Of a stretch of 30,154 nt of DNA, positions 7,456 through 14,281 are shown in pieces. The notes beneath the pieces are model-generated. The model was not told the DNA's origin and did not search any database. It was given only the letters and a program-made list of their open reading frames with translations. Position numbers and translations under genes: made by a program. Position 1 is the first letter of the stretch, and each line of letters begins with the position of its first letter. The DNA is from CAZIRF01 sp964541755 (GTDB lineage: Bacteria; Spirochaetota; Spirochaetia; Treponematales; Breznakiellaceae): NCBI GenBank assembly GCA_964541755.1, contig CAZIRF010000035.1, positions 1-30,154 of the forward strand, read 5' to 3'.

Positions 7456-8856
7456 GTGTTCGAAAATTTACTTTCACAGCCGGCAGGGGATCAGCTGCGC
7501 GATGACCTGTCAAATAACGTTTTGCCACCGGCCCTCCTTTTTGCCGGGCCACCGGCAAGCGGAAAGGGCACTGCCGCCCTGGAACTGGCCCGAGTGCTCT
7601 CTTGCGAGGATATTCCGGCCAAGGCGGAAGGGGCCCTGCTGACAGGTCGTGCTACCTGGCGGTGCCAGTGTCCCGCCTGTTCCCGGCATCGCCTACTCGA
7701 GCACCCCGACCTTCTCATAATGGGGCGTCGGGATTTTGCCAGCGAATTGCGCGCTTCGGCCGATGCATGGCGCCGCGAGGGGAGTCAGGCGACCCGCTTC
7801 CTTTTCAAACGTGCCATTGGCAAACTTCTTGCCCGTTTTTCACCGGTTCTTTGGGAAGGGGAGGAACAGAAGCTTGGCAAAGCGGCTTCACTCGTTGGAG
7901 ATATTCGTGAGTTAACCGAAGAACTTGACCTTTTACGCGAAGAGCGTGGCGACAAGGTTGACAAGCTCTTGGACAAACTCTTGCAGAGTGCCCTGTCTCT
8001 TGAATCGGGCTTTGTTCCGGCCACTGTTCCCATATCCTGGATTCGAAATGCTGCGTGGTGGGCCCGTTCGACCCCCTTTGGCCGTCACAAGACGATATTT
8101 ATCGAGGAAGTCGACCGCCTTCAAGAGGGATCGCGCAACGCACTCTTGAAGATACTCGAAGAACCCCCGGAAACCTGCACTCTCATCCTCTCGAGCAGCC
8201 GCCGACACGCAGTCATGGAGACCATCCTTTCGCGCGTGCGATGCTATCGCTTTCTTCCCCGCAGCCTCCCGCAGGAGGTAGAAGTCGTCTCCCGCATTTT
8301 CAAGGCCCCTGACGAAGCCACATCACCCGCTTTTTCGGGGCTTTCTGCATGGCTTGAGGGGTTTATGCCGGTTTCTCCCGACCTCTTGAAGTCCCTTGCG
8401 GCGGTCTTCGTGCTGTCGGTCTTCGACGAGCTGGCCTTGGGCTCACCAGGTCGCCACCGAAGTGCAAGCGCTTTTATCAGCCTTTTGTCTTCTTCTCTTG
8501 AAAGAAACATGTCCCTTTCACGCTTGTCGCTCCCGTCGAATCCGCATGCTGCTGTTGCACTTGTCCTCGAGAAGAGTGGCAAATTTGAACCACGCAGCCT
8601 CTACGCACGCTTTCTCGCCGCCATTCTCGATACCCTCACACCCGCACTGCGTTTGCCACAGGGCGGTCCCTTGGCCCTTTCCCTGGCAGAGGGCTGGAAG
8701 GGTATTGTACAACAGAGCGAAGCGGCCGTACTCACCTACAACCAGAGCCCGCCACAGGCTCTCGATGCCCTGTTTTTCGATCTCTATTCTTCCCTGTCGC
8801 GCACTCTTGCCATTCCATCTCTGTATCCGGAACCATCGTCATGCGTACCTTCATAA
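7456..8856 (+). CDS. holB: DNA polymerase III delta prime (clamp-loader) subunit, enlarged
   Basis: Part of the AAA+ clamp loader that places the sliding clamp on DNA. The 466 residues begin with GTG at 7456, directly after the CvpA-type stop and 5 bp after GGGAGGG. Walker A GPPASGKGT spans 31-39. A four-cysteine zinc site is formed by Cys50, Cys70, Cys72 and Cys75. Walker B (IFIEEVD) ends near 220, followed by RNALLKILEEPP and the TLILSSS sensor strand, and SRVRCYRF near 259-266. E. coli delta prime is about 334 residues and has lost a working P-loop; here the loop is intact, and a charged, helical segment of about 100 residues (about 92-190) is inserted between the zinc site and Walker B. 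It could also be called a DnaX-like subunit, but the N-terminal QPAGDQL/LPPALLFAGPP pattern and zinc module fit delta prime better. The 3' end overlaps the histidine kinase gene by 16 bp. Confidence 0.88.
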   Translation: MFENLLSQPAGDQLRDDLSNNVLPPALLFAGPPASGKGTAALELARVLSCEDIPAKAEGALLTGRATWRCQCPACSRHRLLEHPDLLIMGRRDFASELRASADAWRREGSQATRFLFKRAIGKLLARFSPVLWEGEEQKLGKAASLVGDIRELTEELDLLREERGDKVDKLLDKLLQSALSLESGFVPATVPISWIRNAAWWARSTPFGRHKTIFIEEVDRLQEGSRNALLKILEEPPETCTLILSSSRRHAVMETILSRVRCYRFLPRSLPQEVEVVSRIFKAPDEATSPAFSGLSAWLEGFMPVSPDLLKSLAAVFVLSVFDELALGSPGRHRSASAFISLLSSSLERNMSLSRLSLPSNPHAAVALVLEKSGKFEPRSLYARFLAAILDTLTPALRLPQGGPLALSLAEGWKGIVQQSEAAVLTYNQSPPQALDALFFDLYSSLSRTLAIPSLYPEPSSCVPS

Positions 8857-10007
8857 AACGGGCCCTTGGCAAACTCAACAAGCTCACCACCGAGCAAATA
8901 ACCGAGCTCCTGCGTTCCATGGGCGAGGAAAACGAGCGATTGGAATCGGTATTGCAGTCTCTGGACGAGGGGCTCTTGGTCTGCGATGCCGAGGGTATAC
9001 TCATCTTGTCCAACAAGTCGGCCGAGCGCCTGTTGCCGCTCAATGTCACCGAGGGAACCGAGCGTCATATTCGCTACATTGTTGAGGACGATGCCCTTGC
9101 CGCCTTCCTGACCAAAACCCTCGAGGAAGGGGACCGTGTCGAAGACCGTGAATTCGAACTTGAGGTCAAGGGACAGGAACGGCTCCTCGCCGTAAGCGTC
9201 TTTCCCCTCGTATCCGGCAAGCGGGTCGCCGGTTCCGTCGTCCATCTCGAGGACATCACGGAGCGCAGAAGCAAGGAAGCCCGTCTGCGCCGTGCAGAGA
9301 ATTTGGCAAGCCTTACGACCCTGGCAGCCGGTGTGGCCCACGAGATTAAAAACCCGCTGGGGTCCATCAGCATACACATTCAACTCATTCAAAAAGCCCT
9401 CGTTGCAAGCTGTTCGACCAGTGAGCACATCGAGAAGTACCTTGGAGTGGTTAACGAAGAAATCGATCGCCTCAATCATATCGTTTTGGACTTTCTTTTT
9501 GCCGTCCGCCCGATGGACATACACTTGCGCGAAGGCGACATGAATCAGCTTGTCAGCGAGCTCATCCATTTTACGGAGCTCGAACTGGAGCAATCCGGCA
9601 TCACCTGCAAACTGGACCTGGACAGTGCCGTACCGCTGTTTCTCTTTGACGAGCGCTACATGAAACAGGCCCTCCTCAACCTCATCAAGAATGCCCAAGC
9701 GGCCATGGAGGGCGGGGGAACCCTTACCGTTCGTACGGAAGTCGCCGGGAACGAACTCCACATTGCCGTTTCGGATACCGGGACCGGTATCGCTGAGGAA
9801 AATATCAGCAAAATTTTCGAGCCCTATTTTACCACCCGCGACTCCGGTTCGGGCCTGGGGCTCACGATGGTCTACAAGATCATCAAGGAACACCGGGGCG
9901 AGGTGAGCGTCAAATCCCGGGTGGGTGAGGGGACGACCTTCACGATTGTCCTGCCGCTCCCGCAGCGCGAGACGCGCCTCATTTCCTGGGAGGGAAGCGC
10001 CCGATGA
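8841..10007 (+). CDS. Cytoplasmic PAS histidine kinase, NtrB/AtoS type
   Basis: Sensor kinase that should phosphorylate the regulator encoded next. A short N-terminal coiled segment is followed by a PAS domain (about 35-145, with LDEGLLVCDAEG at 41-52 and the HLEDITERR end at 135-143). The HisKA box is LAAGVAHEIKNPL with the phospho-accepting His167. The ATPase domain has the N-box LIKNA (Asn284), DTGTGI (312-317) and GSGLGL (336-341). No membrane segment or signal peptide is present, so the signal is probably cytoplasmic. The ATG lies inside the end of the delta prime gene (16-bp overlap), and the stop overlaps the regulator ATG in ATGA. The family resembles AtoS/NtrB, and treponemes carry a similar AtoS/AtoC pair; the signal is unknown. 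Confidence 0.93.
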   Translation: MRTFIKRALGKLNKLTTEQITELLRSMGEENERLESVLQSLDEGLLVCDAEGILILSNKSAERLLPLNVTEGTERHIRYIVEDDALAAFLTKTLEEGDRVEDREFELEVKGQERLLAVSVFPLVSGKRVAGSVVHLEDITERRSKEARLRRAENLASLTTLAAGVAHEIKNPLGSISIHIQLIQKALVASCSTSEHIEKYLGVVNEEIDRLNHIVLDFLFAVRPMDIHLREGDMNQLVSELIHFTELELEQSGITCKLDLDSAVPLFLFDERYMKQALLNLIKNAQAAMEGGGTLTVRTEVAGNELHIAVSDTGTGIAEENISKIFEPYFTTRDSGSGLGLTMVYKIIKEHRGEVSVKSRVGEGTTFTIVLPLPQRETRLISWEGSAR

Positions 10008-11371
10008 CCTTTACCATTCTCGTTGCAGATGATGAAAAGAACATTCGCGAGGGCCTGCAGGCAGCACTTGAACTCGATGGCTACCGCGTTGTCCTCGCGG
10101 CCGACGGTCTCGAGGCCTGGAAGCGGTATCAGAAGGGCGACATAGATCTCGTTATAAGCGATTTGCGCATGCCGTCCATGAGCGGCGAGGAACTCATAAA
10201 GCGCATTTCGGGCGAAACTCCCGGGGTGCCGGTTATTGTACTCACCGGTCACGGGACGGTCGAAAACGCCGTCGAAGCCATGCGCAACGGTGCTTGGGAC
10301 TTCCTCACCAAACCCCTCAACCTCGACCGCCTATCCCTCCTCGTAAAGAGGGCCCTGTCAAACCGTGAACTGGCCCTGCAGAACTCCCGCCTCCAGGAAG
10401 ACCTGACCCGGCAGAAGGACTTCGAGTCGATCATTGGCACGAGCGGGGCAATGCGCAGGGTCTTCGACATGATACGGCAGGTAGCGCCCACAAAGGCCTC
10501 TGTCCTTATCACCGGGGAATCCGGCGTGGGTAAAGAGCTCATTGCCGATGCCATACACGCCGCGAGCCCCAGGGCCGAAAAACCGCTTATAAAGGTCCAC
10601 TGCGCCGCCCTCGCTGCAACCCTCCTTGAAAGCGAGCTCTTCGGCCACGAAAAAGGCTCCTTTACCGGGGCGACGGGCCGAAAGCGTGGGCGCTTTGAAC
10701 TCGCCCATCAGGGGACCTTGTTTCTCGACGAAATCGGGGAGATCGATCAAAATGTGCAAATCAAGATACTGCGCGTCCTGCAAGAGCGAAAGTTCGAACG
10801 GGTAGGGGGCGAGGAGACCGTCGAAAGCGATGTACGCATTGTGGCGGCCACCAACCGGGACCTCAAGGCGGAAATCGAAAAGGGGAACTTCCGCGAGGAC
10901 CTTTTTTATCGCCTCAATGTCGTGAACATTCACGTTCCGCCCCTTCGCGAACGCAAGGAAGACATTCCGCTCCTCGTTACCGCCTTCCTCAAGGAGTTTT
11001 CCCGCGAAAACGGCAAGTCGATAGAGGGGCTCGATCCCCGCTGCAGATCTGCCATTTACCGCTATGACTGGCCCGGCAATGTGCGCGAGCTGCGCAACTG
11101 CATGGAGAGCGCGGTTGTCATGTGCAAGGGGACGGTCCTCTCCGTCGATGATCTGCCGCCCACGGTGCGTGCTGGGGGCGAGGAGAACTGGATTCGCATT
11201 CCGGTGGGCACGAGCTTGGCAGAGGCGGAAAAACAGATTATCAACGAGACCTTGAGTGCCTTCAAGATGAACAAGACCCGCACGGCCGAGGTCCTCGAGA
11301 TCGGACGCAAGACCCTGCATCGCAAGCTCGTCGAGTATGGCGGGGATGAGGGAGAAGAGGATTCAGACTGA
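10004..11371 (+). CDS. Sigma-54-dependent response regulator, NtrC/AtoC type
   Basis: Transcription activator of sigma-54 promoters. The 455-residue protein has a receiver domain with acidic pocket Asp9/Asp10, phospho-acceptor Asp53 in ISDLRMP, Thr81 and Lys103. It then has a linker (about 115-140) and an AAA+ domain with Walker A GESGVGKE (171-178), the sigma-54 contact loop as GSFTGA (218-223, Ser in place of the common Ala) and Walker B LFLDEIGE (239-246). PPLRERKEDIP (312-322) and the WPGNVREL motif follow. A Fis-type helix-turn-helix is at the C-terminus (about 415-443, KTRTAEVLEIGRKTLHRKL). The ATG shares ATGA with the kinase stop, so the pair is translationally coupled. The final tail is acidic. 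No matching sigma-54 promoter (-24/-12) was recognised in the window. Confidence 0.95.
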   Translation: MTFTILVADDEKNIREGLQAALELDGYRVVLAADGLEAWKRYQKGDIDLVISDLRMPSMSGEELIKRISGETPGVPVIVLTGHGTVENAVEAMRNGAWDFLTKPLNLDRLSLLVKRALSNRELALQNSRLQEDLTRQKDFESIIGTSGAMRRVFDMIRQVAPTKASVLITGESGVGKELIADAIHAASPRAEKPLIKVHCAALAATLLESELFGHEKGSFTGATGRKRGRFELAHQGTLFLDEIGEIDQNVQIKILRVLQERKFERVGGEETVESDVRIVAATNRDLKAEIEKGNFREDLFYRLNVVNIHVPPLRERKEDIPLLVTAFLKEFSRENGKSIEGLDPRCRSAIYRYDWPGNVRELRNCMESAVVMCKGTVLSVDDLPPTVRAGGEENWIRIPVGTSLAEAEKQIINETLSAFKMNKTRTAEVLEIGRKTLHRKLVEYGGDEGEEDSD

Positions 11372-11397
11372 TAGTCTGCTCCGCATCAGGCTTTTCT

Positions 11398-11549
11398 TTT
11401 GGCGTAATACGCTTCTATTTGACCCCAGGCTTCATTCAGCGTGGCTGTCTTTTTGGTCGCCGGGCGACCGTGCTTACTGTTTGCGTTTGGCGTAATACGC
11501 TTCTATTTGACCCCAGGCTTCATTCAGCGTGGCTGTCTTTTTGGTCGCC
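11398..11549. repeat. Perfect 64-bp direct repeat across the 3' end of the DnaJ-like gene
   Basis: Bases 11398-11461 and 11486-11549 are identical over 64 bp, offset by 88 bp, with a different 24-bp spacer. The right copy is the coding end of the minus-strand DnaJ-like gene (from ATKKTATLNEAW to YYAKR); the left copy lies beyond its stop and would encode the same peptide. In the left copy the matching frame runs into AKRKA and a TGA at 11386-11388. At the left copy's inner edge GGTCGCC (11455-11461) faces GGCGACC (11463-11469), a small hairpin at the junction. This looks like a slippage or template-switch duplication, or an assembly fault. Confidence 0.9.
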
Positions 11550-11926
11550 TTGGCCATGTTACCGGCGTGGTTTGCATGGCGGTCCGGGTGATGGGTTTTG
11601 AGGAGTTTCTTGTAGGCATCTTTGCACGCCTCCTCGCTCGCCCCGGGGGCCACGCCCAGTTCCGCAAAGGCCCTCTTGAGGCTCTCGCTCATGGGGGTTT
11701 CTTCCCGTGCCGCCCTTGTATGTTGGCGACTCCCTGCGCTGCGGGTACGGTCGCCGGTGGCCGTTGTACGGGGCCGCTCCTTGCCGCTGGAGAGGAACTC
11801 GTCGAGCTCGTCCATAGCCTCCCGATAGTCGCTGTCGCCGGACCTGCGGGAGGGGCCGAAGAGCTTTTCACTCTCGCCGTCGAGGAAACTCTTTATTGTA
11901 TCGCCAATGCGGTCAATGAAGTCCAT
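11474..11926 (-). CDS. Small DnaJ-domain protein
   Basis: A 150-residue protein with a C-terminal J domain, which normally stimulates DnaK ATPase activity. The J domain (about 85-150) has helix II KDAYKKLLKTHHPD with the key His-Pro-Asp (HPD) motif and ends in AYYAKRKQ. The N-terminal part (MDFIDRIGDTIKSFL) is a short amphipathic helix, followed by a charged, low-complexity linker. No Gly/Phe region or zinc module is present, so this is a specialised co-chaperone, not DnaJ itself. Start choice is uncertain: a TTG at 11989 would add 21 residues but has no well-placed ribosome site, whereas ATG 11926 lies just 10 bp below a TTGTCA-17-TACTAT promoter and could be leaderless. The gene converges with the sigma-54 regulator and diverges from galM. 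Its 3' end is duplicated downstream. Confidence 0.85.
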   Translation of the reverse strand: MDFIDRIGDTIKSFLDGESEKLFGPSRRSGDSDYREAMDELDEFLSSGKERPRTTATGDRTRSAGSRQHTRAAREETPMSESLKRAFAELGVAPGASEEACKDAYKKLLKTHHPDRHANHAGNMAKATKKTATLNEAWGQIEAYYAKRKQ

Positions 11927-11935
11927 GTCAATCAG

Positions 11936-11964
11936 ATAGTACGTATCACGAGACTGTTTGACAA
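11936..11964 (-). promoter_or_regulatory. Candidate promoter of the DnaJ-like gene
   Basis: On the minus strand TTGTCA (11964-11959) is followed after 17 bp by TACTAT (11941-11936). Transcription would begin about 3-5 bases before the ATG at 11926, implying a leaderless or nearly leaderless message. No Shine-Dalgarno sequence precedes that ATG, which agrees with this. Confidence 0.4.
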
Positions 11965-11992
11965 GAGTATACGGCTTCTCCTTTGACAAGAG
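11957..11992. repeat. 11-bp direct repeat over divergent -35 boxes
   Basis: TTTGACAAGAG occurs at 11957-11967 and 11982-11992, 25 bp apart. The right copy carries the TTGACA -35 of galM; the left copy, read on the minus strand, carries the TTGTCA -35 of the DnaJ-like gene. A regulator binding both copies could control both genes. No known operator was recognised. Confidence 0.5.
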
Positions 11993-12011
11993 CGCGGGAG
12001 CGGAGTATCCT
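11983..12011 (+). promoter_or_regulatory. Sigma-70 promoter of galM
   Basis: A perfect TTGACA (11983-11988) and TATCCT (12006-12011) are 17 bp apart. Transcription would start near 12018, leaving a leader of about 16 bases that contains AAGGAG (12021-12026), 7 bp before the galM ATG. Confidence 0.65.
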
Positions 12012-12033
12012 CCTGCCCTAAAGGAGCGGAATC

Positions 12034-13062
12034 ATGAAGATAAAGCGCAAGGAATTCGGCATGCTCTGTGACGGCACGTCGACAGAGCTCTGGGAACTCA
12101 GGGCGGGAGGACTCGTCCTTACCCTTACCAACTTCGGGGCGAGCATGCTCTCCCTCTCTGTGCCTTCCAAAGACGGGCGTATTGACGATGTCCTGCTCGG
12201 TTTTTCCACACTCGAGCCGCTTACACGACCCCATCCCTTTTTTGGCGCCACCATTGGCCGCTTCGGTAACCGTATCGGTGCATCCCGATTCGAACTCGAC
12301 GGCACCACGTATACAGTTCCCGCCAATGAGGGCAAAAACTGCCTCCATGGCGGCATTCGCGGTTTTGACCGGCGGGTATGGCAGGCTGATTCCTATAAAA
12401 GAAAAGATGCGGTCTTTGTACGTTTTTCCCGCCAGAGCCCCGACGGCGAAGAGGGCTTCCCCGGCAACATGGAAGTATCTGTAACCTACGGTCTGTCCAA
12501 AGCGGCGGAGCTCTCCATCGAGTACCATGCCAGCCTCGACAAGCGCTGCCCGGTCAACCTTACCAATCATGCCTATTTCAACCTCAAGGGCGAGGGGCAG
12601 GGAACCATTCTTGACCATGAACTCACCATGAACTGCTCCAAATACCTCCCGGTCGATGCGGCAAGCATTCCGAATGGCCAGTTGGCCTCTGTCGAAGGTA
12701 CGGCCTTCGACTTCCGGACGGCCAAAACCATGGGGCGCGATATCGCTGATCTCGGGTCCGGCTATGATCACTGCCTTGTGGTCGATGGAGAAGCCGGTAT
12801 TCTTCGCAACTGTGCCAGGGTGTACGAGAGCGAATCGGGGCGCAGCATGATAGTAACCACCACACACCCCGGTGTGCAGTTCTATACCGGCAATTTCCTC
12901 GATACCATGGGCAAGAATGGTTCGGTATACTCCCATCACAGTGGTTTTTGCCTGGAGACGCAGCAGTTCCCGGACGCGCCCAATCAGCCGTCCTTCCCCG
13001 ATTCCATATACGGGCCCGATCGTCCGTATTACGAAAAGGACGTCTACGCCTTCGACTGGTAG
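12034..13062 (+). CDS. galM: Aldose 1-epimerase (galactose mutarotase)
   Basis: Interconverts the alpha and beta anomers of galactose or glucose in the cytoplasm, feeding the Leloir pathway. The 342 residues have the family motifs in order: GRFGNRI (75-81), NEGKNCLHGG (98-107, His105), LTNHAYFNL (176-184, catalytic His179), GYDHCLV (243-249, Asp245), THPGVQFYTGNFL (277-289) and FCLETQQFPDAPN (305-317, catalytic base Glu308). No signal peptide is seen. AAGGAG at 12021-12026 fixes the ATG at 12034. It has its own promoter and a terminator just downstream, so it is a single-gene unit, divergent from the DnaJ-like gene. No other galactose genes are in the window. Confidence 0.96.
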   Translation: MKIKRKEFGMLCDGTSTELWELRAGGLVLTLTNFGASMLSLSVPSKDGRIDDVLLGFSTLEPLTRPHPFFGATIGRFGNRIGASRFELDGTTYTVPANEGKNCLHGGIRGFDRRVWQADSYKRKDAVFVRFSRQSPDGEEGFPGNMEVSVTYGLSKAAELSIEYHASLDKRCPVNLTNHAYFNLKGEGQGTILDHELTMNCSKYLPVDAASIPNGQLASVEGTAFDFRTAKTMGRDIADLGSGYDHCLVVDGEAGILRNCARVYESESGRSMIVTTTHPGVQFYTGNFLDTMGKNGSVYSHHSGFCLETQQFPDAPNQPSFPDSIYGPDRPYYEKDVYAFDW

Positions 13063-13074
13063 GTCGGCTCTTTC

Positions 13075-13110
13075 GCCTTGCCGCCGTATTGACTGCGGCA
13101 GGGCCTTTTT
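13075..13110 (+). terminator. Rho-independent terminator of galM
   Basis: Left arm 13075-13084 and right arm 13095-13104 form a 10-bp GC-rich stem with one G-T pair and a 10-base loop, followed by C and TTTTT (13106-13110). It begins 12 bp after the galM stop. Confidence 0.8.
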
Positions 13111-13112
13111 GC

Positions 13113-13141
13113 TTGCGGCCATTGTGTATTGAGACTATTCT
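13113..13141 (+). promoter_or_regulatory. Weak candidate promoter for the V-ATPase region
   Basis: TTGCGG (13113-13118) and TATTCT (13136-13141) are 17 bp apart, directly after the galM terminator and 70 bp before the ATG at 13212. Both boxes are imperfect. It is the only candidate I found upstream of the V-ATPase genes, the gap at 13581-13664 having no good pair. Confidence 0.25.
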
Positions 13142-13211
13142 TGACTGTATCGACAGAAGGCGTCCCGTTATGGGGTGCAAGCCTGTCACAAAACCTGCAT
13201 TGGAGACCTTC

Positions 13212-13580
13212 ATGTCGGAGCGCAAGAAACTCTACCTTCGCATACTCAAGGCCGAATTGGGCGACTGTGTGGATGATCTTGTGGAGATTTCCCATGGTTT
13301 TGCCCAGCGTTTCGAATGTCAGGAAATAGGGCATTATGTCAACGGGGAGAATCAGGCCCTCCTGTATCAGGAGATACGGGCACTTGAGGAACTCATATCC
13401 GTGATTGACCAGATTGATGACGAAAGTTATGATTCTGTCGAAATGTTCCACAATGCACTGGAGGCTCTGGTAGCGGAAACCGTGTCATCGCGGGCCTTTC
13501 CCCCTGCTGTTGTGGCCATGGTCCATCGGAGGACGGTTAAGGTTCTCGAGTATGTGAAGAATCATCCAACATCGCTTTAA
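13212..13580 (+). CDS. Small helical protein of unknown function upstream of the V-ATPase
   Basis: A 122-residue hydrophilic protein, probably all helical, with acidic stretches (for example IDQIDDESYDSVE about 65-77) and no signal peptide, membrane segment or recognised motif. GGAG at 13202-13205 supports the ATG at 13212; an in-frame ATG at 13170 would add 14 residues and cannot be excluded. It sits between the galM terminator and atpE, 84 bp before atpE, so it is probably the first gene of the V-ATPase transcript. Its position is comparable to the small conserved gene preceding the V-ATPase genes in Treponema pallidum, but I could not compare the sequences. A short GC-rich hairpin (GCCCGTTTACGGGC, 13583-13596) without a T-run follows its stop. 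Confidence 0.7.
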   Translation: MSERKKLYLRILKAELGDCVDDLVEISHGFAQRFECQEIGHYVNGENQALLYQEIRALEELISVIDQIDDESYDSVEMFHNALEALVAETVSSRAFPPAVVAMVHRRTVKVLEYVKNHPTSL

Positions 13581-13664
13581 AAGCCCGTTTACGGGCGTGT
13601 GCAAATATATTACCGGGTAACTTGACACAAGGAGCCGGATCCGGTTCTGGAAAAGAGGGGTAAC

Positions 13665-14279
13665 ATGGATATTCAGGTACAGGAACTCATTGATAAAATT
13701 CGTCAGGACGGCATAGAGTCGGCCAGCGACAGCGCGCGGAAAATCCGGGAAGAGGCGCAAGCGGATGCCAAAAAAACCGTGGAGGCTGCCCGCAAAGAGG
13801 CAGAATCGCTCCTCGAAAAGGCCAAGGCTGATGTTGTCAAGATGGAAGCCTCATCCAGGGAGGCCCTCGAACAGGCTTCGAGAAATTGCCTTATTGCCCT
13901 TCGTTCACGGCTTGAAGCGGTCTTTGCCGCCGTAACGGTGCGCGAGACGGGAACGGCCATGAGTGCCGATCTCATCGCCAAGGTCCTGCCCGAACTCCTG
14001 TCGAAGTGGAGCGCCACCAACAGTGAAGCCCCGGATCTCCTGCTTCCGGAGGCCGCCATGAACGACATGGAAAAGGCCCTTCGTGCCGCCCTTTCTGCGG
14101 AACTTTCAAAGGGTTTGGTTATCCGCCCCGTCAAGAATCTCGACGCGGGTTTCCGCCTTGCCGCCAAAGAAGGCGGGCTCTGGTGGGACTACAGCGCCGA
14201 AGCCCTCGGTGAAGTCTTGGCCGCCTACCTCAATCCCCGCCTGGCAGAGACCGTTCGCAGCGCAGTCGAAGGGCTTTGA
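13665..14279 (+). CDS. atpE: V-type ATPase subunit E (peripheral stalk)
   Basis: A 204-residue stalk protein that links the catalytic head to the membrane sector and prevents rotation of the stator. The first 80 residues are a long charged coiled coil rich in Ala, Glu and Lys (EEAQADAKKTVEAARKEAES region), followed by a globular C-terminal part ending in LAETVRSAVEGL, as in bacterial E subunits. GAGGGG at 13655-13660 serves as ribosome binding site for the ATG at 13665. First of seven tightly packed V-ATPase genes. The assignment rests on the coiled-coil form, the length and above all the position. No separate subunit G/H gene is seen, so how the stalk partner is supplied is unclear. Confidence 0.88.
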   Translation: MDIQVQELIDKIRQDGIESASDSARKIREEAQADAKKTVEAARKEAESLLEKAKADVVKMEASSREALEQASRNCLIALRSRLEAVFAAVTVRETGTAMSADLIAKVLPELLSKWSATNSEAPDLLLPEAAMNDMEKALRAALSAELSKGLVIRPVKNLDAGFRLAAKEGGLWWDYSAEALGEVLAAYLNPRLAETVRSAVEGL

Positions 14280-14281
14280 GC

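Noticed and set aside
8784..9893. 369-residue open frame on the minus strand opposite the histidine kinase
   Set aside because: The kinase motifs on the plus strand are complete; the opposite frame is a shadow.
11365..11377. AGACT-GAT-AGTCT as terminator of the sigma-54 regulator gene
   Set aside because: A 5-bp AT-rich stem overlapping the stop codon, with no T-run directly after it.
11932..13122. 396-residue open frame on the minus strand opposite galM
   Set aside because: galM has all family motifs, a promoter, a ribosome site and a terminator on the plus strand.
13583..13596. GCCCGTTTACGGGC as a terminator before atpE
   Set aside because: A 6-bp stem without a T-run; termination here would also cut off the likely first gene of the operon.
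13622..13650. TTGACA before atpE as a promoter
   Set aside because: No acceptable -10 lies 15-19 bp downstream, and the region just after it (AAGGAG) does not precede a start codon either.
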